Assembly: GCF_020400725.1 (NCBI RefSeq)
Contig: NZ_JAINVG010000020.1
Coordinates: forward strand, 1 to 64,000
Origin: Streptomyces sp. NK15101
GTDB lineage: Bacteria > Actinomycetota > Actinomycetes > Streptomycetales > Streptomycetaceae
Direction: 5' to 3'
Length of the DNA stretch: 64,000 bases
The notes under the pieces are model-generated. The model was not told the origin of the DNA. It saw only the letters and a program-made list of their open reading frames with translations, and made no database searches. This document shows, piece after piece, positions 26,103-36,713 of this stretch. The first letter of the stretch is position 1; the number at the start of each line of letters is the position of its first letter. A program made the position numbers and the translations under genes.

Positions 26103-26480
26103 TCAGTCGCCGTCGGGGAGCACGACGTTCAGCGCCCACGAGACGACGGAGATGATCAGGCCGCCCAGGACGGCGGTCCAGAAGCCCTCCACGTGGAAGC
26201 TGAGGTCGAGCTGCTCGGCCAGCCAGGACGTGAGGAGCAGCATCAGGGCGTTGACCACCAGGGTGATCAGACCGAGGGTCAGGATGAAGAGGGGAAGCGT
26301 CAGGAGCTTGACGACTGGCTTGACCAGGAAGTTCACCAGCCCGAAGACGAGAGCCACGAGAATGAGGGTCCAGGCCTTCTTGGCGGTGCTCTCACCGGTC
26401 AGGGTGATGTCCTGGAGCAGCCAGATGGCGACTCCCAGGGCGCCCGCGTTCGCGAGCGTCTTGACTACGAAATTCTTCAT
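26103..26480 (-). CDS. phage-holin-family / Mycobacterial 4TM-like membrane protein
   Basis: 125 residues with four hydrophobic segments: LANAGALGVAIWLLQDI, WTLILVALVFGLVNFLV, FILTLGLITLVVNALMLLL and FWTAVLGGLIISVVSWAL. Named holin-like for membership of a bacterial membrane family; a lysis role is not implied. The ATG at 26480 is taken, with 26501 as alternative. It is followed 9 bp later by ptpA on the same strand, so the three genes to 24463 form one unit. It faces the cupin gene across 51 bp. Confidence 0.82.
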   Translation of the reverse strand: MKNFVVKTLANAGALGVAIWLLQDITLTGESTAKKAWTLILVALVFGLVNFLVKPVVKLLTLPLFILTLGLITLVVNALMLLLTSWLAEQLDLSFHVEGFWTAVLGGLIISVVSWALNVVLPDGD

Positions 26481-26531
26481 GTGTCTGATCGTGGCAGACA
26501 TGATCGGGCCGAAGGCAGGGGCGAGCGGGCG

Positions 26532-26849
26532 ATGAAGGCATTCCGACTGGACGAACTGGAAGCGGAACGCGCCGCGAACAAGGGTGCGTACCTCCAGTTC
26601 CTGCGCGAGCGGAACATGTCGGTGGGTCTGTACGCGCTCGACGCCGGGGAACTCGATCCGCAGCAGCCGCACGGTCAGGACGAGGTGTACTTCGTGGTCA
26701 GCGGGCGGGCGTCGATCACGGTCGGCACGGAGACGACCCAGGTGGCACGCGGCAGCGTGGTCTACGTGCCGGCCGGGGTGGAGCACCGGTTCCACCACAT
26801 CAGCGAGGACCTGCGGGTCATGGTGGTCTTCTCGCCGCCGGAGAGCTGA
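26532..26849 (+). CDS. cupin-domain protein
   Basis: 105 residues, one cupin_2 barrel. Metal-site motifs read HGQDEVYFVVSGRASITVG and VPAGVEHRFHHI. A small metal-binding enzyme or sensor of unknown substrate. ATG at 26532 after GAGCGGGCG; longer frames upstream are shadows of the phosphatase and membrane-protein genes. Divergent from the four-TM gene. Confidence 0.82.
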   Translation: MKAFRLDELEAERAANKGAYLQFLRERNMSVGLYALDAGELDPQQPHGQDEVYFVVSGRASITVGTETTQVARGSVVYVPAGVEHRFHHISEDLRVMVVFSPPES

Positions 26850-27043
26850 GCCGGGTGCGGGCCCGCGCCGAGCACGGGGGCCGAGCCGGACCCTGAGGGC
26901 GGTGCCGGCACGAGGGACCGAGCCCCTAGGGGGCGGATCAGGGGAGAGCGGGGGCCGCAGGGACCCCACGGGCTTCCTCCCGACCCTAGCCTTGAGGGTG
27001 TTCGGCGCGGAGTGCGCGGTTCTTCGAGAGCGAGGTAGGGACG

Positions 27044-27262
27044 ATGGCCGTACGGGAGATTCTCGCGGGGATGCCCTGGTGGGTGAAGTGGGTCGCCATA
27101 CCCGTTCTCGCCCTGCTCGTCTTCGGCGGGCTGATCACCAGCGTCCTCAGCTTCGTGATCGGTCTGCTCTTCAAGGTGCTGCTCTTCGTGGCCCTCGTCG
27201 CCGGACTGATCTACGTCGTGCGGAAGTTCAGCTCCTCCGCCAGGTCGCGCGAGGACTGGTAG
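27044..27262 (+). CDS. DUF5326 family small membrane protein
   Basis: 72 residues with an amphipathic N-terminus (MAVREILAGMPWWVKWVAIP) and two adjoining TM segments, then a short basic/acidic tail (RKFSSSARSREDW). GAGGTAGGG precedes the ATG. Function unknown. A conserved neighbour of ssgR in Streptomyces as I recall. Confidence 0.75.
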   Translation: MAVREILAGMPWWVKWVAIPVLALLVFGGLITSVLSFVIGLLFKVLLFVALVAGLIYVVRKFSSSARSREDW

Positions 27263-27439
27263 CACAAGCTACTGATCGGTATGAAGGCGATGGCGGACGT
27301 TAGCCCGGGCGAGGGAACGCCCCCGCCGAATCAGGGTATGGGCCCTGAGGCTGCCACTAGAGTGGAATCTCGCCGCCGCGATGGGGACTACAGGCGTAGA
27401 CCTCCATACTGACCAGCGGTTTCCCAGGCCCGGCGGGCG

Positions 27440-27477
27440 CGCGGGGGCGGCCCCCGCGGGCGGGTGCACTGCACCCG
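27440..27477. promoter_or_regulatory. two adjacent palindromes before ssgR
   Basis: Palindrome 1 at 27440-27458 has 9-bp arms around one base (CGCGGGGGC, GCCCCCGCG). Palindrome 2 at 27461-27477 has 8-bp arms (CGGGTGCA, TGCACCCG). They end 28 bp before the ssgR ATG. Candidate operator for SsgR itself or another regulator, or a leader hairpin. Confidence 0.45.
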
Positions 27478-27505
27478 TCCTCACGCCTGGGGGTGACCTT
27501 TGGCC

Positions 27506-28270
27506 ATGGCTACGCAGACGGCAGCGCCTACGCTGATCGGCTCGGTGCAGCGGGCGCTGAGACTCCTGGAGGCCGTGGCCTCCCATGCGGAGGGCGCCCC
27601 CGCGAAACAGCTCGCACGTGAGACGGGCCTCCCGCTGCCCACCACGTACCACCTGCTCCGCACCCTGACGCACGAGGGCTATCTGCTCCGCGACAAGGGT
27701 GTGTTCGTCCTGGGCGACGCCGCCGTCCGACTGGCCGGCGGCGGAGCTGTGCAGAATCGTCGCATCAAGATCGAAGATTCCCTTGCCCGTTGGCGGGACG
27801 AGATCGGTGTACCCATTTACTTCGCCTGCTACCGCGAAGGCGAGATCGAGCTCGTCGCCGTCGCCGATACCCCTTCCGCCCCCGCGGTGGAGGAATGGGC
27901 CGACTTCCGCGAGACCGCGCACGCCCACGCGATCGGGCAGTGCCTGCTGAGTCAACTCGATCTGAAAACTCGTCAAGACCACCTCGACCGCCACCCGGTG
28001 GAAGCCATCACTCCGTACACGGTGCGTAATCGCCGTGTCCTTTTGGATCGTTTGGGTGGTTTGGGGCGAATGGAGCCGCTGGTGGAGCGTCAGGAATATG
28101 CGCTCGGCACGGTCTGCGCCGCGATCCCCATCACCGCGGGCTCCGTGGCGGCCACCATGGCGATTTCCCTCCCCCTCCACCAGGAAGAACGGTTGCTCCC
28201 CGCGATCGAGCGGCTACGCACGGAGATCGGAAGACTCTTCGGCTCCCTCGCTTTCTCTATCAGTATCTGA
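27506..28270 (+). CDS. ssgR: SsgR, IclR-family activator of ssgA
   Basis: 254 residues. IclR winged helix at the N-terminus (SVQRALRLLEAVASHAEGAP, LPTTYHLLRTLTHEGYLL) and an effector-binding domain with AHAHAIGQCLLSQLD. In S. coelicolor SsgR switches on ssgA for sporulation-specific division. ATG at 27506 preferred over a TTG at 27500. The 3' quarter uses more TTG and GGT/TTT codons than neighbouring genes. ssgA follows 138 bp later. Confidence 0.93.
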   Translation: MATQTAAPTLIGSVQRALRLLEAVASHAEGAPAKQLARETGLPLPTTYHLLRTLTHEGYLLRDKGVFVLGDAAVRLAGGGAVQNRRIKIEDSLARWRDEIGVPIYFACYREGEIELVAVADTPSAPAVEEWADFRETAHAHAIGQCLLSQLDLKTRQDHLDRHPVEAITPYTVRNRRVLLDRLGGLGRMEPLVERQEYALGTVCAAIPITAGSVAATMAISLPLHQEERLLPAIERLRTEIGRLFGSLAFSISI

Positions 28271-28363
28271 AAAATCACTCCTTGTGATCTGCTAGTGCGT
28301 ACAGCACGATTGCGTCAAGAGGGCCACAGGGGATCATTCCTGGCCGTTTCGGTCACAGCTTTC

Positions 28364-28387
28364 AGCAGCTGTGTTCACACAACTGCT
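28364..28387. promoter_or_regulatory. inverted repeat before ssgA
   Basis: AGCAGCTGTG and CACAACTGCT form 10-bp arms with one mismatch and a TTCA loop, 21 bp before the ssgA ATG at 28409. It could be an SsgR operator or an mRNA hairpin affecting ssgA translation. Confidence 0.45.
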
Positions 28388-28408
28388 TCATCTACTGCGG
28401 GGTACACG

Positions 28409-28849
28409 ATGCGAGAGTCCGTTCAGGCCGAGGTCCTGATGAGCTTCCTCGTCTCCGAGGAGCTCTCCTTCAAGATCCCGGTCGAACTCCGGTATGAGAC
28501 CCGGGATCCCTACGCGGTGCGGATGACCTTCCACCTCCCCGGAGACGCCCCTGTGACCTGGGCGTTCGGGAGGGAGCTGCTCCTCGACGGGATCAACCGG
28601 CCGAGCGGGGACGGTGATGTGCACATCGCCCCGACGGAGCCGGAGCGGCTCTCGGACGTCTCCATCCGGCTCCAGGTGGGCGGCGATCGCGCGCTGTTCA
28701 GGGCCAGCGCTCCACCGCTGGTCGCCTTCCTCGACCGAACGGACAAGCTCGTTCCGCTCGGTCAGGAACGGACACTCGGCGACTTCGAGGACCACCTGGA
28801 GGCCGCGCTGGGCCGGATCCTGGCCGAGGAGAACGCCGGCCCCGCCTGA
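28409..28849 (+). CDS. ssgA: SsgA, sporulation-specific cell division activator
   Basis: 146 residues from the ATG at 28409, or 136 if the second Met (28439) is used; both occur in annotated SALP proteins. The SALP core is clear: VSEELSFKIPVELRYETRDP, VRMTFHLPGDAPVTWAFGRE and LLLDGINRPSGDGDVHI. SsgA is a small cytoplasmic protein that controls septum siting and new wall synthesis during sporulation, with SsgB recruiting FtsZ. GGGG before the first ATG is only a modest ribosome site. A run of CGAGCCGG-like words (28860-28950) follows the stop. Confidence 0.94.
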   Translation: MRESVQAEVLMSFLVSEELSFKIPVELRYETRDPYAVRMTFHLPGDAPVTWAFGRELLLDGINRPSGDGDVHIAPTEPERLSDVSIRLQVGGDRALFRASAPPLVAFLDRTDKLVPLGQERTLGDFEDHLEAALGRILAEENAGPA

Positions 28850-28973
28850 GCCGCCCCCACCCGAGCCGGTCCGTCCGAACCGGCTTCCCGAACCGGCTCC
28901 CCGAGTCGGCGCCCTCTCCGAGCCGGACCCTCCTCCCCGAGCCGGGCCGGCCCGACGCCTCCGCACGTCCGCC

Positions 28974-30434
28974 TCACTTGGCGCGACGGCGCCGCCCTCC
29001 CCGTACCGCCGCCGGCTTCCCGCCCCCGGACGCCGGCCGGTCGGCGGAGACCACCAGGGCCGCGAGCGCCGTGGTGACCGGAACGGACGCCACCAGACCG
29101 ATCGAGCCGACCAGGGTCCGGACGATCTCCTCGGCGACCAGCTCGCTGTTGGCCACCGTCCCCATGCTGCTCTGGGCGATGGAGAAGAGCAGCAGCAGCG
29201 GAAGGGCGGCACCCGCGTAGGCCAGCACCAGCGTGTTCACGACCGAGGCGATGTGGTCGCGGCCGATCCGGATCCCCGCCCGGTACAGGCGGCGCGGCCC
29301 CATGCCCGGATCGGCCTGGTGCAGCTCCCAGACCGCCGAGGTCTGGGTGACCGTCACGTCGTCGAGCACGCCCAGCGAGCCGATGATGATCCCGGCGAGC
29401 AGCAGGCCGGACATGTCGATCTCCGGGTAGAGGCCGTGGATCAGACCGGTGTTGTCGTCGGTGTTGCCGCTGAGCGAGGCCCAGCCGACGAAGAGCGAGC
29501 CGAGCAGGCCGATCAGCAGCAGCGAGATCAGCGTGCCGAGCACGGCGACCGAGGTGCGGGCCGAGAGCCCGTGGCACATGTAGAGCGCGATCAGCATGAT
29601 CGCGCTCGACCCGACCACCGCGACGATCAGCGGGTTCGACCCCTCCAGGATCGCCGGCAGGATGAAGTACGTCAGCAGGAGGAAGCTCACGGCGAGTGAG
29701 ATGAGCGCCATGACGCCCCGCATCCGCCCGACCAGCACGACCGCGACGGCGAAGATGCCGGCGAGCAGTGCCAGCGGCAGCTTGCGGTTCACGTCGGTCA
29801 CCGAGTACTGCAGGTCGCGCGGGGCGTCGGGGGCGTACGCCACCACCACCCCCTGGCCCTCGTGCAGTTGGCGCGGCGCGTCGGGCTGCACGATCTCGAC
29901 GAACCTGCGGCCCTTGTGCGGGCCGCTGGTGACCTCGACCGTCGCCTTCTCGCACTGCCCCTGCTGGGCGTTGACCGCCTCGCGCCCCTCCGGGGTGGAG
30001 GTGTCGCCGGTCGGCGGGACCTGAGCGGCGTTCACGTCCTTGCAGTCGACGTGCTCGACGGAGACGACCTCGCCCTGCTCGGTCTGCCGGTCGAAGCCGA
30101 CGCCGGTGCGCTCGTGCGCCGGGGTGCCGCCCGGCCACAGGACCGCGAGCCCGACGACGACGGCGGTGGCGAAGGGGATCAGGATCGCGGCGATGACCTT
30201 GCGCAGGTGCCGTGAGACCGGGGCGGCGGGCCCGTGGCTGTGGCTGTGGCCGTGTCCGCCTCCGTGTCCGCCGCCTCCGTGGCCCCCGCCTCCGCCTCCG
30301 TGCCCACCTCCGTCCCCGTGTCCGTGTCCGTGCCCGTGGGGCGGCCCGGAATCGTGGCCCGAACCGGGCCCGGGATCGTGCCCGGGTCCGTGGGTGTGGT
30401 GGTGTGGCTCGAGGGGCTGCTGGGGGGAAGTCAC
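28974..30434 (-). CDS. YibE/YibF-type membrane protein with His-rich N-terminus
   Basis: 486 residues. The first 65 are an exceptionally His/Gly-rich tail (HHHTHG, HGHGHGHGDGGG, HGHSHSHG), then one TM segment, a soluble domain (residues about 100-210) and about seven more TM segments of the YibE/F family (GLLLAGIIIGSLGVLDDVTV). The His tail suggests binding of Ni, Zn or Co but the transported or sensed species is unknown. GTG at 30434. It ends shortly after ssgA and diverges from the thiC riboswitch. Confidence 0.8.
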   Translation of the reverse strand: MTSPQQPLEPHHHTHGPGHDPGPGSGHDSGPPHGHGHGHGDGGGHGGGGGGHGGGGHGGGHGHSHSHGPAAPVSRHLRKVIAAILIPFATAVVVGLAVLWPGGTPAHERTGVGFDRQTEQGEVVSVEHVDCKDVNAAQVPPTGDTSTPEGREAVNAQQGQCEKATVEVTSGPHKGRRFVEIVQPDAPRQLHEGQGVVVAYAPDAPRDLQYSVTDVNRKLPLALLAGIFAVAVVLVGRMRGVMALISLAVSFLLLTYFILPAILEGSNPLIVAVVGSSAIMLIALYMCHGLSARTSVAVLGTLISLLLIGLLGSLFVGWASLSGNTDDNTGLIHGLYPEIDMSGLLLAGIIIGSLGVLDDVTVTQTSAVWELHQADPGMGPRRLYRAGIRIGRDHIASVVNTLVLAYAGAALPLLLLFSIAQSSMGTVANSELVAEEIVRTLVGSIGLVASVPVTTALAALVVSADRPASGGGKPAAVRGGRRRRAK

Positions 30435-30510
30435 CGGCCGATCATCGCAAGAACGGCGGGGGCCCACTGTTCAGCACGCCAGGGATGACGCTAGCGTGGT
30501 GGCACCTTTG

Positions 30511-32430
<1,920 letters not shown>

Positions 32431-32476
32431 GACCGGCGGGCGAGGCCCTGCCGTCCCAGAGCCTCGCTCGCCCACC

Positions 32477-32505
32477 GCCGGTACGACCACGGCCGGTACG
32501 ACCAC
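32477..32505 (+). repeat. short tandem repeat between thiC and the TerD-VWA gene
   Basis: GCCGGTACGACCAC occurs at 32477 and again at 32492 (15-bp period), with decayed copies (ACACGACCGCGGCCGG, ACGACCGCGCCGG) running to about 32560. It is non-coding on both strands as far as I can tell. Confidence 0.55.
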
Positions 32506-32597
32506 GCCGACACGACCGCGGCCGGTGACAGCCGCCGTCGGGACGACCGCGCCGGTGAGTACCGGCCGTTCGGGCGCGGACTCGGCAGACTGATGTC

Positions 32598-34049
32598 ATG
32601 ACAGCGAGATCCCTCAGCAAGGGTGCCAACGTACCGGTGGACTCTCCGGCGCTGCGCGTCGAGCTCGTCTGGTCCCATGGACCGGGCGTGCCCGACGTCG
32701 ATGCTTCGGCACTGCTGCTGACCTCGGCCGGCCGGGTCCGCGACGACGGAGACTTCGTCTTCTACAACCAGCCGCGGCACGCGTCCGAAGCCGTGACCCA
32801 TCTGGGAAAGCAGAGCGCCGCCGACATCACGAGCGACAGCGTGGCGGTGGACCTCCGCCTGCTGGAGGCCGGGGTCGAGCGCGTCGCGCTGTGCGCCTCG
32901 GCCGACGGCGGGACCTTCGGCCAGGTGCCCGGTCTGATGCTGAGACTGCTCGACGCGGCTTCCGGGAACGAGCTGGTGCGCTTCGCCATGGCGGCCGGGA
33001 CGGAGACGGCGTTCATCTGCGGCGAGCTGTACCTGAGGCAGGGGCGGTGGAAGTTCCGGGCGGTGGGCCAGGGTTACGCCTCGGGGCTCGCCGGTCTGGC
33101 CACGGATTTCGGCATCACGGTCGACGAGCCGTCCTCCGGCGCCGCGCCACCGGCACCCGCCGTACCGTCGGCATCCGCCGTACCTGCTCCGCCCGCTGCG
33201 TCGGTTCCGCCCGTGGTGCAGCTCCCGCCCGTCGCACCGGCTCCGCCCGCCGTGCCGGCGTCGGGCGCGGCGCCCGGGAGCCCGCGCCTCGGCAAGGGCG
33301 AGGAGCGCCTCCCCGTGGACATGCGCAAGCGGCTGTCGCTGCGCAAGGAACAGGTCGCGGTCAGCCTGCGCAAGCACGGGGCGGAGGGCATCGTCGCGCG
33401 TGTCGTCCTCGTGCTGGACGCCTCCGGCTCCATGAGCTTCCTGTACACGCGGGGCGTCGTGGCCGACGTGGTGGAGCGGATGGCCGCGGTCGCCGCGCAG
33501 CTCGACGACGACGGTGAGATGCAGGCGTGGACGTTCGCCTCCCAGCCCGCCCGGCTGCCGGACCTCCGGCTCGGCGAACTCCCCGACTGGCTGCGCCTGC
33601 ACGTACGCGTCGGGCAAGTGGGCCTCTTCCGTCGCAACAAGAGGCCGAGGGGACTCGAACCCGGGCAGGTCGACATGAGGACGGTGGGCATCCAGAACGA
33701 GGAGCAGCGCGTCATCGCCGAGGTCCGCTCCCACGTCGCCGCGAACCCCGTACCCGCCCCCACCCTGGTGCTGTTCTTCTCCGACGGCGGCGTCTACCGC
33801 AACGCCGAGATCGAGCAGGAGCTGCGCGCGGCGGTGGAGGAGCCGATCTTCTGGCAGTTCGTCGGTCTGGGGCGGTCCGACTACGGAGTGCTGGAACGGT
33901 TCGACACGCTGCCCGGACGGCGCGTCGACAACGTCGGCTTCTTCGCTGTCGACGACATCAGCACGGTCCCCGACCAGGAGCTCTACGACCGGATCCTGTC
34001 CGAGTTCCCGAGCTGGACGGCCGCCGCGCGCCGGGCCGGCATCCTCTGA
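32598..34049 (+). CDS. TerD-domain protein fused to a VWA domain
   Basis: 483 residues. Residues 1-175 are a TerD/stress-protein fold ([10 protein letters not shown], then [11 protein letters not shown]-like [20 protein letters not shown] and [10 protein letters not shown]). A Pro/Ala/Val-rich linker (about 175-235) leads to a VWA domain with the metal-ion site D274-ASGS and further Asp/Thr ([12 protein letters not shown]). TerD proteins bind Ca2+ and accompany tellurite resistance and chemical-stress systems, often with VWA and TerY partners. Here the two are one polypeptide. ATG at 32598. Role unproven. Confidence 0.85.
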   Translation: MTARSLSKGANVPVDSPALRVELVWSHGPGVPDVDASALLLTSAGRVRDDGDFVFYNQPRHASEAVTHLGKQSAADITSDSVAVDLRLLEAGVERVALCASADGGTFGQVPGLMLRLLDAASGNELVRFAMAAGTETAFICGELYLRQGRWKFRAVGQGYASGLAGLATDFGITVDEPSSGAAPPAPAVPSASAVPAPPAASVPPVVQLPPVAPAPPAVPASGAAPGSPRLGKGEERLPVDMRKRLSLRKEQVAVSLRKHGAEGIVARVVLVLDASGSMSFLYTRGVVADVVERMAAVAAQLDDDGEMQAWTFASQPARLPDLRLGELPDWLRLHVRVGQVGLFRRNKRPRGLEPGQVDMRTVGIQNEEQRVIAEVRSHVAANPVPAPTLVLFFSDGGVYRNAEIEQELRAAVEEPIFWQFVGLGRSDYGVLERFDTLPGRRVDNVGFFAVDDISTVPDQELYDRILSEFPSWTAAARRAGIL

Positions 34050-34121
34050 GGGGGAGCTGCCGGATCGTGTCGTGAGGGCGGTGGCCCTCGACGGCCGGGC
34101 GGTCCCCGGTCCCGCCGTTCC

Positions 34122-34772
34122 TCAGGAGGGCGTCGGATCCGGGGGTGCCGCGGCGGCGAGGGCGTCGCGGAGGAAGGGGAGGATGCCGCGCTCCAGGAGG
34201 GCGCGGCGCCAGGCCTCCCGGGCGAGGGAGAGCTCGTCGTCGGCCGTGGCGGTCCCGTCCGACGCGGCCGGACTGTTGCGCAGGGCGGTCACGAGGAGGC
34301 CGATGCCCGCGGAGAGCAGGCCGGCGGCGGCGAGGGCGGCGAAGACGAGGCCTGCCGTCAGCAGGGTCCCGCCGAACACCACGGTGGGCGCGAGGGCGTG
34401 CAGGACCCCGCCGACCAGCAGGAATATCGCGGCGGCGGTGCCCGCGAGGACGGGCAGCAGCACGGTGACGACGGCGACGACGCCGGCACCCGCGCCGGTG
34501 TCCGTGCCCGGTTCCGTTTCGGTCCTCCGGGCCCCGAGGGCCGCCCGGTTCTGCTCGCGTACCTTCACGAAGTGGTCGTACTCGACGGCCGCCGCCGTGG
34601 TGATGAGCGCTGTCGCGTTCATCGTCATGGCGCGCAGTTGCGCGACCGTGAGCCTCGTTCCGACCCCGGCGAGATCCGGACGTGCGTGGGCGGTGCTCAG
34701 TGCGTCGTCGAGGACCCGCTCGTACTCGGCGCGATCCTCGGTCAGCAGGTGCGGAGCCACGTTCATGTGCAT
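34122..34772 (-). CDS. conserved membrane protein, unknown function
   Basis: 216 residues. An N-terminal helical soluble part (MNVAPHLLTEDRAEYERVLD, RAMTMNATALITTAAAVEYD) is followed by two adjoining TM pairs (about 95-165) and a soluble helix. No recognised domain. GGGGG lies 6 bp before the second ATG (34766), which is the likelier start. Convergent with the TerD-VWA gene, 72 bp away, so no operon link. Confidence 0.65.
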   Translation of the reverse strand: MHMNVAPHLLTEDRAEYERVLDDALSTAHARPDLAGVGTRLTVAQLRAMTMNATALITTAAAVEYDHFVKVREQNRAALGARRTETEPGTDTGAGAGVVAVVTVLLPVLAGTAAAIFLLVGGVLHALAPTVVFGGTLLTAGLVFAALAAAGLLSAGIGLLVTALRNSPAASDGTATADDELSLAREAWRRALLERGILPFLRDALAAAAPPDPTPS

Positions 34773-34931
34773 CCCCCGATGCTCCGTAGGCCCGGATCAG
34801 CCGTGGGAAACGGTCGGTTGGGCGGAAACGGAGGAGAGCCTGCTACGGATGACCCGATGGTATTGCGGCGACGCCACGGCCTGACAGGGTGTTTCCGGAA
34901 ATCGACTTCCCCGGATGCGCAGCGTTATGCG

Positions 34932-36428
34932 TCAGCCGTTCAGGGGGAGTTGGACGACCAGTAGCTTTCCGGCCATGGTCACTCCACCGTCCATGGCGAT
35001 CGCGAGACCGTCGGCGTACACGTGCGGTCCGTCGACGACCGGGCCCGAGCCGTCCTCGCCGTCCTCGGTGCCGACCTGGCCCAGGAGGTACGGGATGGGG
35101 CTGTGGCCGTGCACGATCCGGCGGCCGCCGTAGGTGGAGAGCAGCTCCTGGACGGCCTGCGGGCCGCCGTCGTCGCGGAACGCGAAGCGCTTGGTGAACT
35201 TCCGGAAGAGGTCCCAGACCTCGTCGGCGTCGTTCCGGTTGAGGATCTCGTGGACCGTGTCGTTGACGTCCTCGATGGTCTGGCCGTATTCGAGGTACGC
35301 GGTGGTGTCGGAGTGCACGAGGAGGTGGTCGTCCTCGCGGACCACGGCGTCGAGCCGGGACATCCACTGGAGGTGGACGTCCTGGAGCCGGTCCATGTCG
35401 TGCTTCTGGCCGCCGTTGAGCAGCCAGGCGGCCTGGAAGGTGGCGGTGCCCGCGCCGGAGTTGACGGGGGTGTCGCCGAAGCGTTTGGCGCCGATCAGCA
35501 GCAGCTCGTGGTTGCCCATGAGTGCCTTGCAGTAGCCGCCTGCGGCGGCGGCCTCGGCGGAGAGGCGCATGACGAGGTCGATGACGCCGATGCCGTCGGG
35601 GCCGCGGTCGGTGAAGTCGCCGAGGAACCAGAGCCGGGCGTTGCCCGCGGCCCAGCCGCCGTTCTCGTCGATGAGGCCCTGGGCGCGCAGGGCGGCGAGG
35701 AGTTCGTCGAGGTAGCCGTGGACGTCGCCGACGACGTAGAGGGGACCGGGGCCGTCGCCGTTCGCGGGCTCCGGGGCGGGGGCCGGTTCGGGGGTGACGG
35801 TGACCTGGACGGTGTCGCCGCGGTTGATGACCGGGAGGTCGCGCTCGGTCGGGGTGTATCCCTCGGGCGGCTCGCCCTCGGGGAAGGCGTTGCCCGGGTG
35901 GCCGGTGGCGACGGAGACGATGGACGAGCCGGCCGGTGCGGCGTACGCCGGGGCGAGCCGGCGCCCCAGGTGGAGGGTCGGATCGGCGGGCATGGGCGCG
36001 GGGGCCTGCGGCGCGGCGGGCGGGGTCACCGGCGGCGCGGGAGCCTGCGGCGTGTCGGCCGTGGCGGCGGGCGCGGGCGCCGGTGCCGGCGGGGCGGTGG
36101 CGGGCGCCGCCGGGGACGCCTCGGTCGCGGGCGCCTCGGCAGGGAGGGCCTCGGACGGCGGGGTCGGCACCGGGACGGCCTCGACCGGAGAGGGGGCGAT
36201 CGGGGGGAGGCGGTCGGCGGATGCCGGGGGTTCGACGGGTGCCGGATATGGAGGGGGAGTCAGGCGTTCGACGGGTGACGGCTCGACCGCCGGGGTCACC
36301 GGCGGCTTCTCCGGGGAGGGCGGTTCGGCGGCATGGCCCTGCACGGGCACGCGGGCGTACGGCGGTACGCGGAAGTCACGCAATGTCGCCGTGCGCACCA
36401 CGGGCTCCTGACCGGCCCCCTGAGTCAT
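34932..36428 (-). CDS. metallophosphoesterase with long Pro/Ala-rich N-terminus
   Basis: 498 residues. Residues about 30-230 are Pro/Ala/Thr/Val-rich and probably disordered. The calcineurin-like domain follows with DVHGYLDELLAAL, GDFTDRGPDG, GNHELL and VHGHSPIPY, the full dinuclear metal set. Probably a Ser/Thr phosphatase or nucleotide phosphatase. The ATG at 36428 follows GGAGGGG; the frame is open to 36653 without a better start. Confidence 0.85.
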   Translation of the reverse strand: MTQGAGQEPVVRTATLRDFRVPPYARVPVQGHAAEPPSPEKPPVTPAVEPSPVERLTPPPYPAPVEPPASADRLPPIAPSPVEAVPVPTPPSEALPAEAPATEASPAAPATAPPAPAPAPAATADTPQAPAPPVTPPAAPQAPAPMPADPTLHLGRRLAPAYAAPAGSSIVSVATGHPGNAFPEGEPPEGYTPTERDLPVINRGDTVQVTVTPEPAPAPEPANGDGPGPLYVVGDVHGYLDELLAALRAQGLIDENGGWAAGNARLWFLGDFTDRGPDGIGVIDLVMRLSAEAAAAGGYCKALMGNHELLLIGAKRFGDTPVNSGAGTATFQAAWLLNGGQKHDMDRLQDVHLQWMSRLDAVVREDDHLLVHSDTTAYLEYGQTIEDVNDTVHEILNRNDADEVWDLFRKFTKRFAFRDDGGPQAVQELLSTYGGRRIVHGHSPIPYLLGQVGTEDGEDGSGPVVDGPHVYADGLAIAMDGGVTMAGKLLVVQLPLNG

Positions 36429-36637
36429 CGACCCCTCCACCACCGTCGCGATGCCCTGCACATCGCGGACCGGCCTGGTCGGGGTGGTCCGCGGTGTCGT
36501 CCGCCCATCATAGGAATGAGGGCCCTTCCGTGTGACGCACCAGGGTGGTGAATCCGGGTTCACTCCGGGTTCACCGGTCGTTTCGCCCGAATTGTGAAGG
36601 TCTAGTCCAGGGGTGGGGCCGGTGTGGGGACCGGTTT

Positions 36638-36667
36638 CCCCGCCCCTGCCCACGGGCAGGGGCGGGG
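36638..36667 (-). terminator. terminator after the LacI-family gene
   Basis: Perfect 14-bp stem (CCCCGCCCCTGCCC and complement) around AC, 46 bp past the minus-strand stop at 36714. Read on the minus strand it is followed by AAACC. Confidence 0.75.
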
Positions 36668-36713
36668 ACGGCGGTTCGGGTGACGGCGGGTTCGGGCGCC
36701 GCCGCCCGTGGAG

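Noticed and set aside
26188-26202. CTCCACGTGGAAG as a parS variant
   Set aside because: Two or more mismatches and inside the coding sequence of the four-TM protein.
33648-33668. GGACTCGAACCCGGGCAGGTC resembling a tRNA T-arm
   Set aside because: In frame within the VWA domain; no acceptor or anticodon arms around it.
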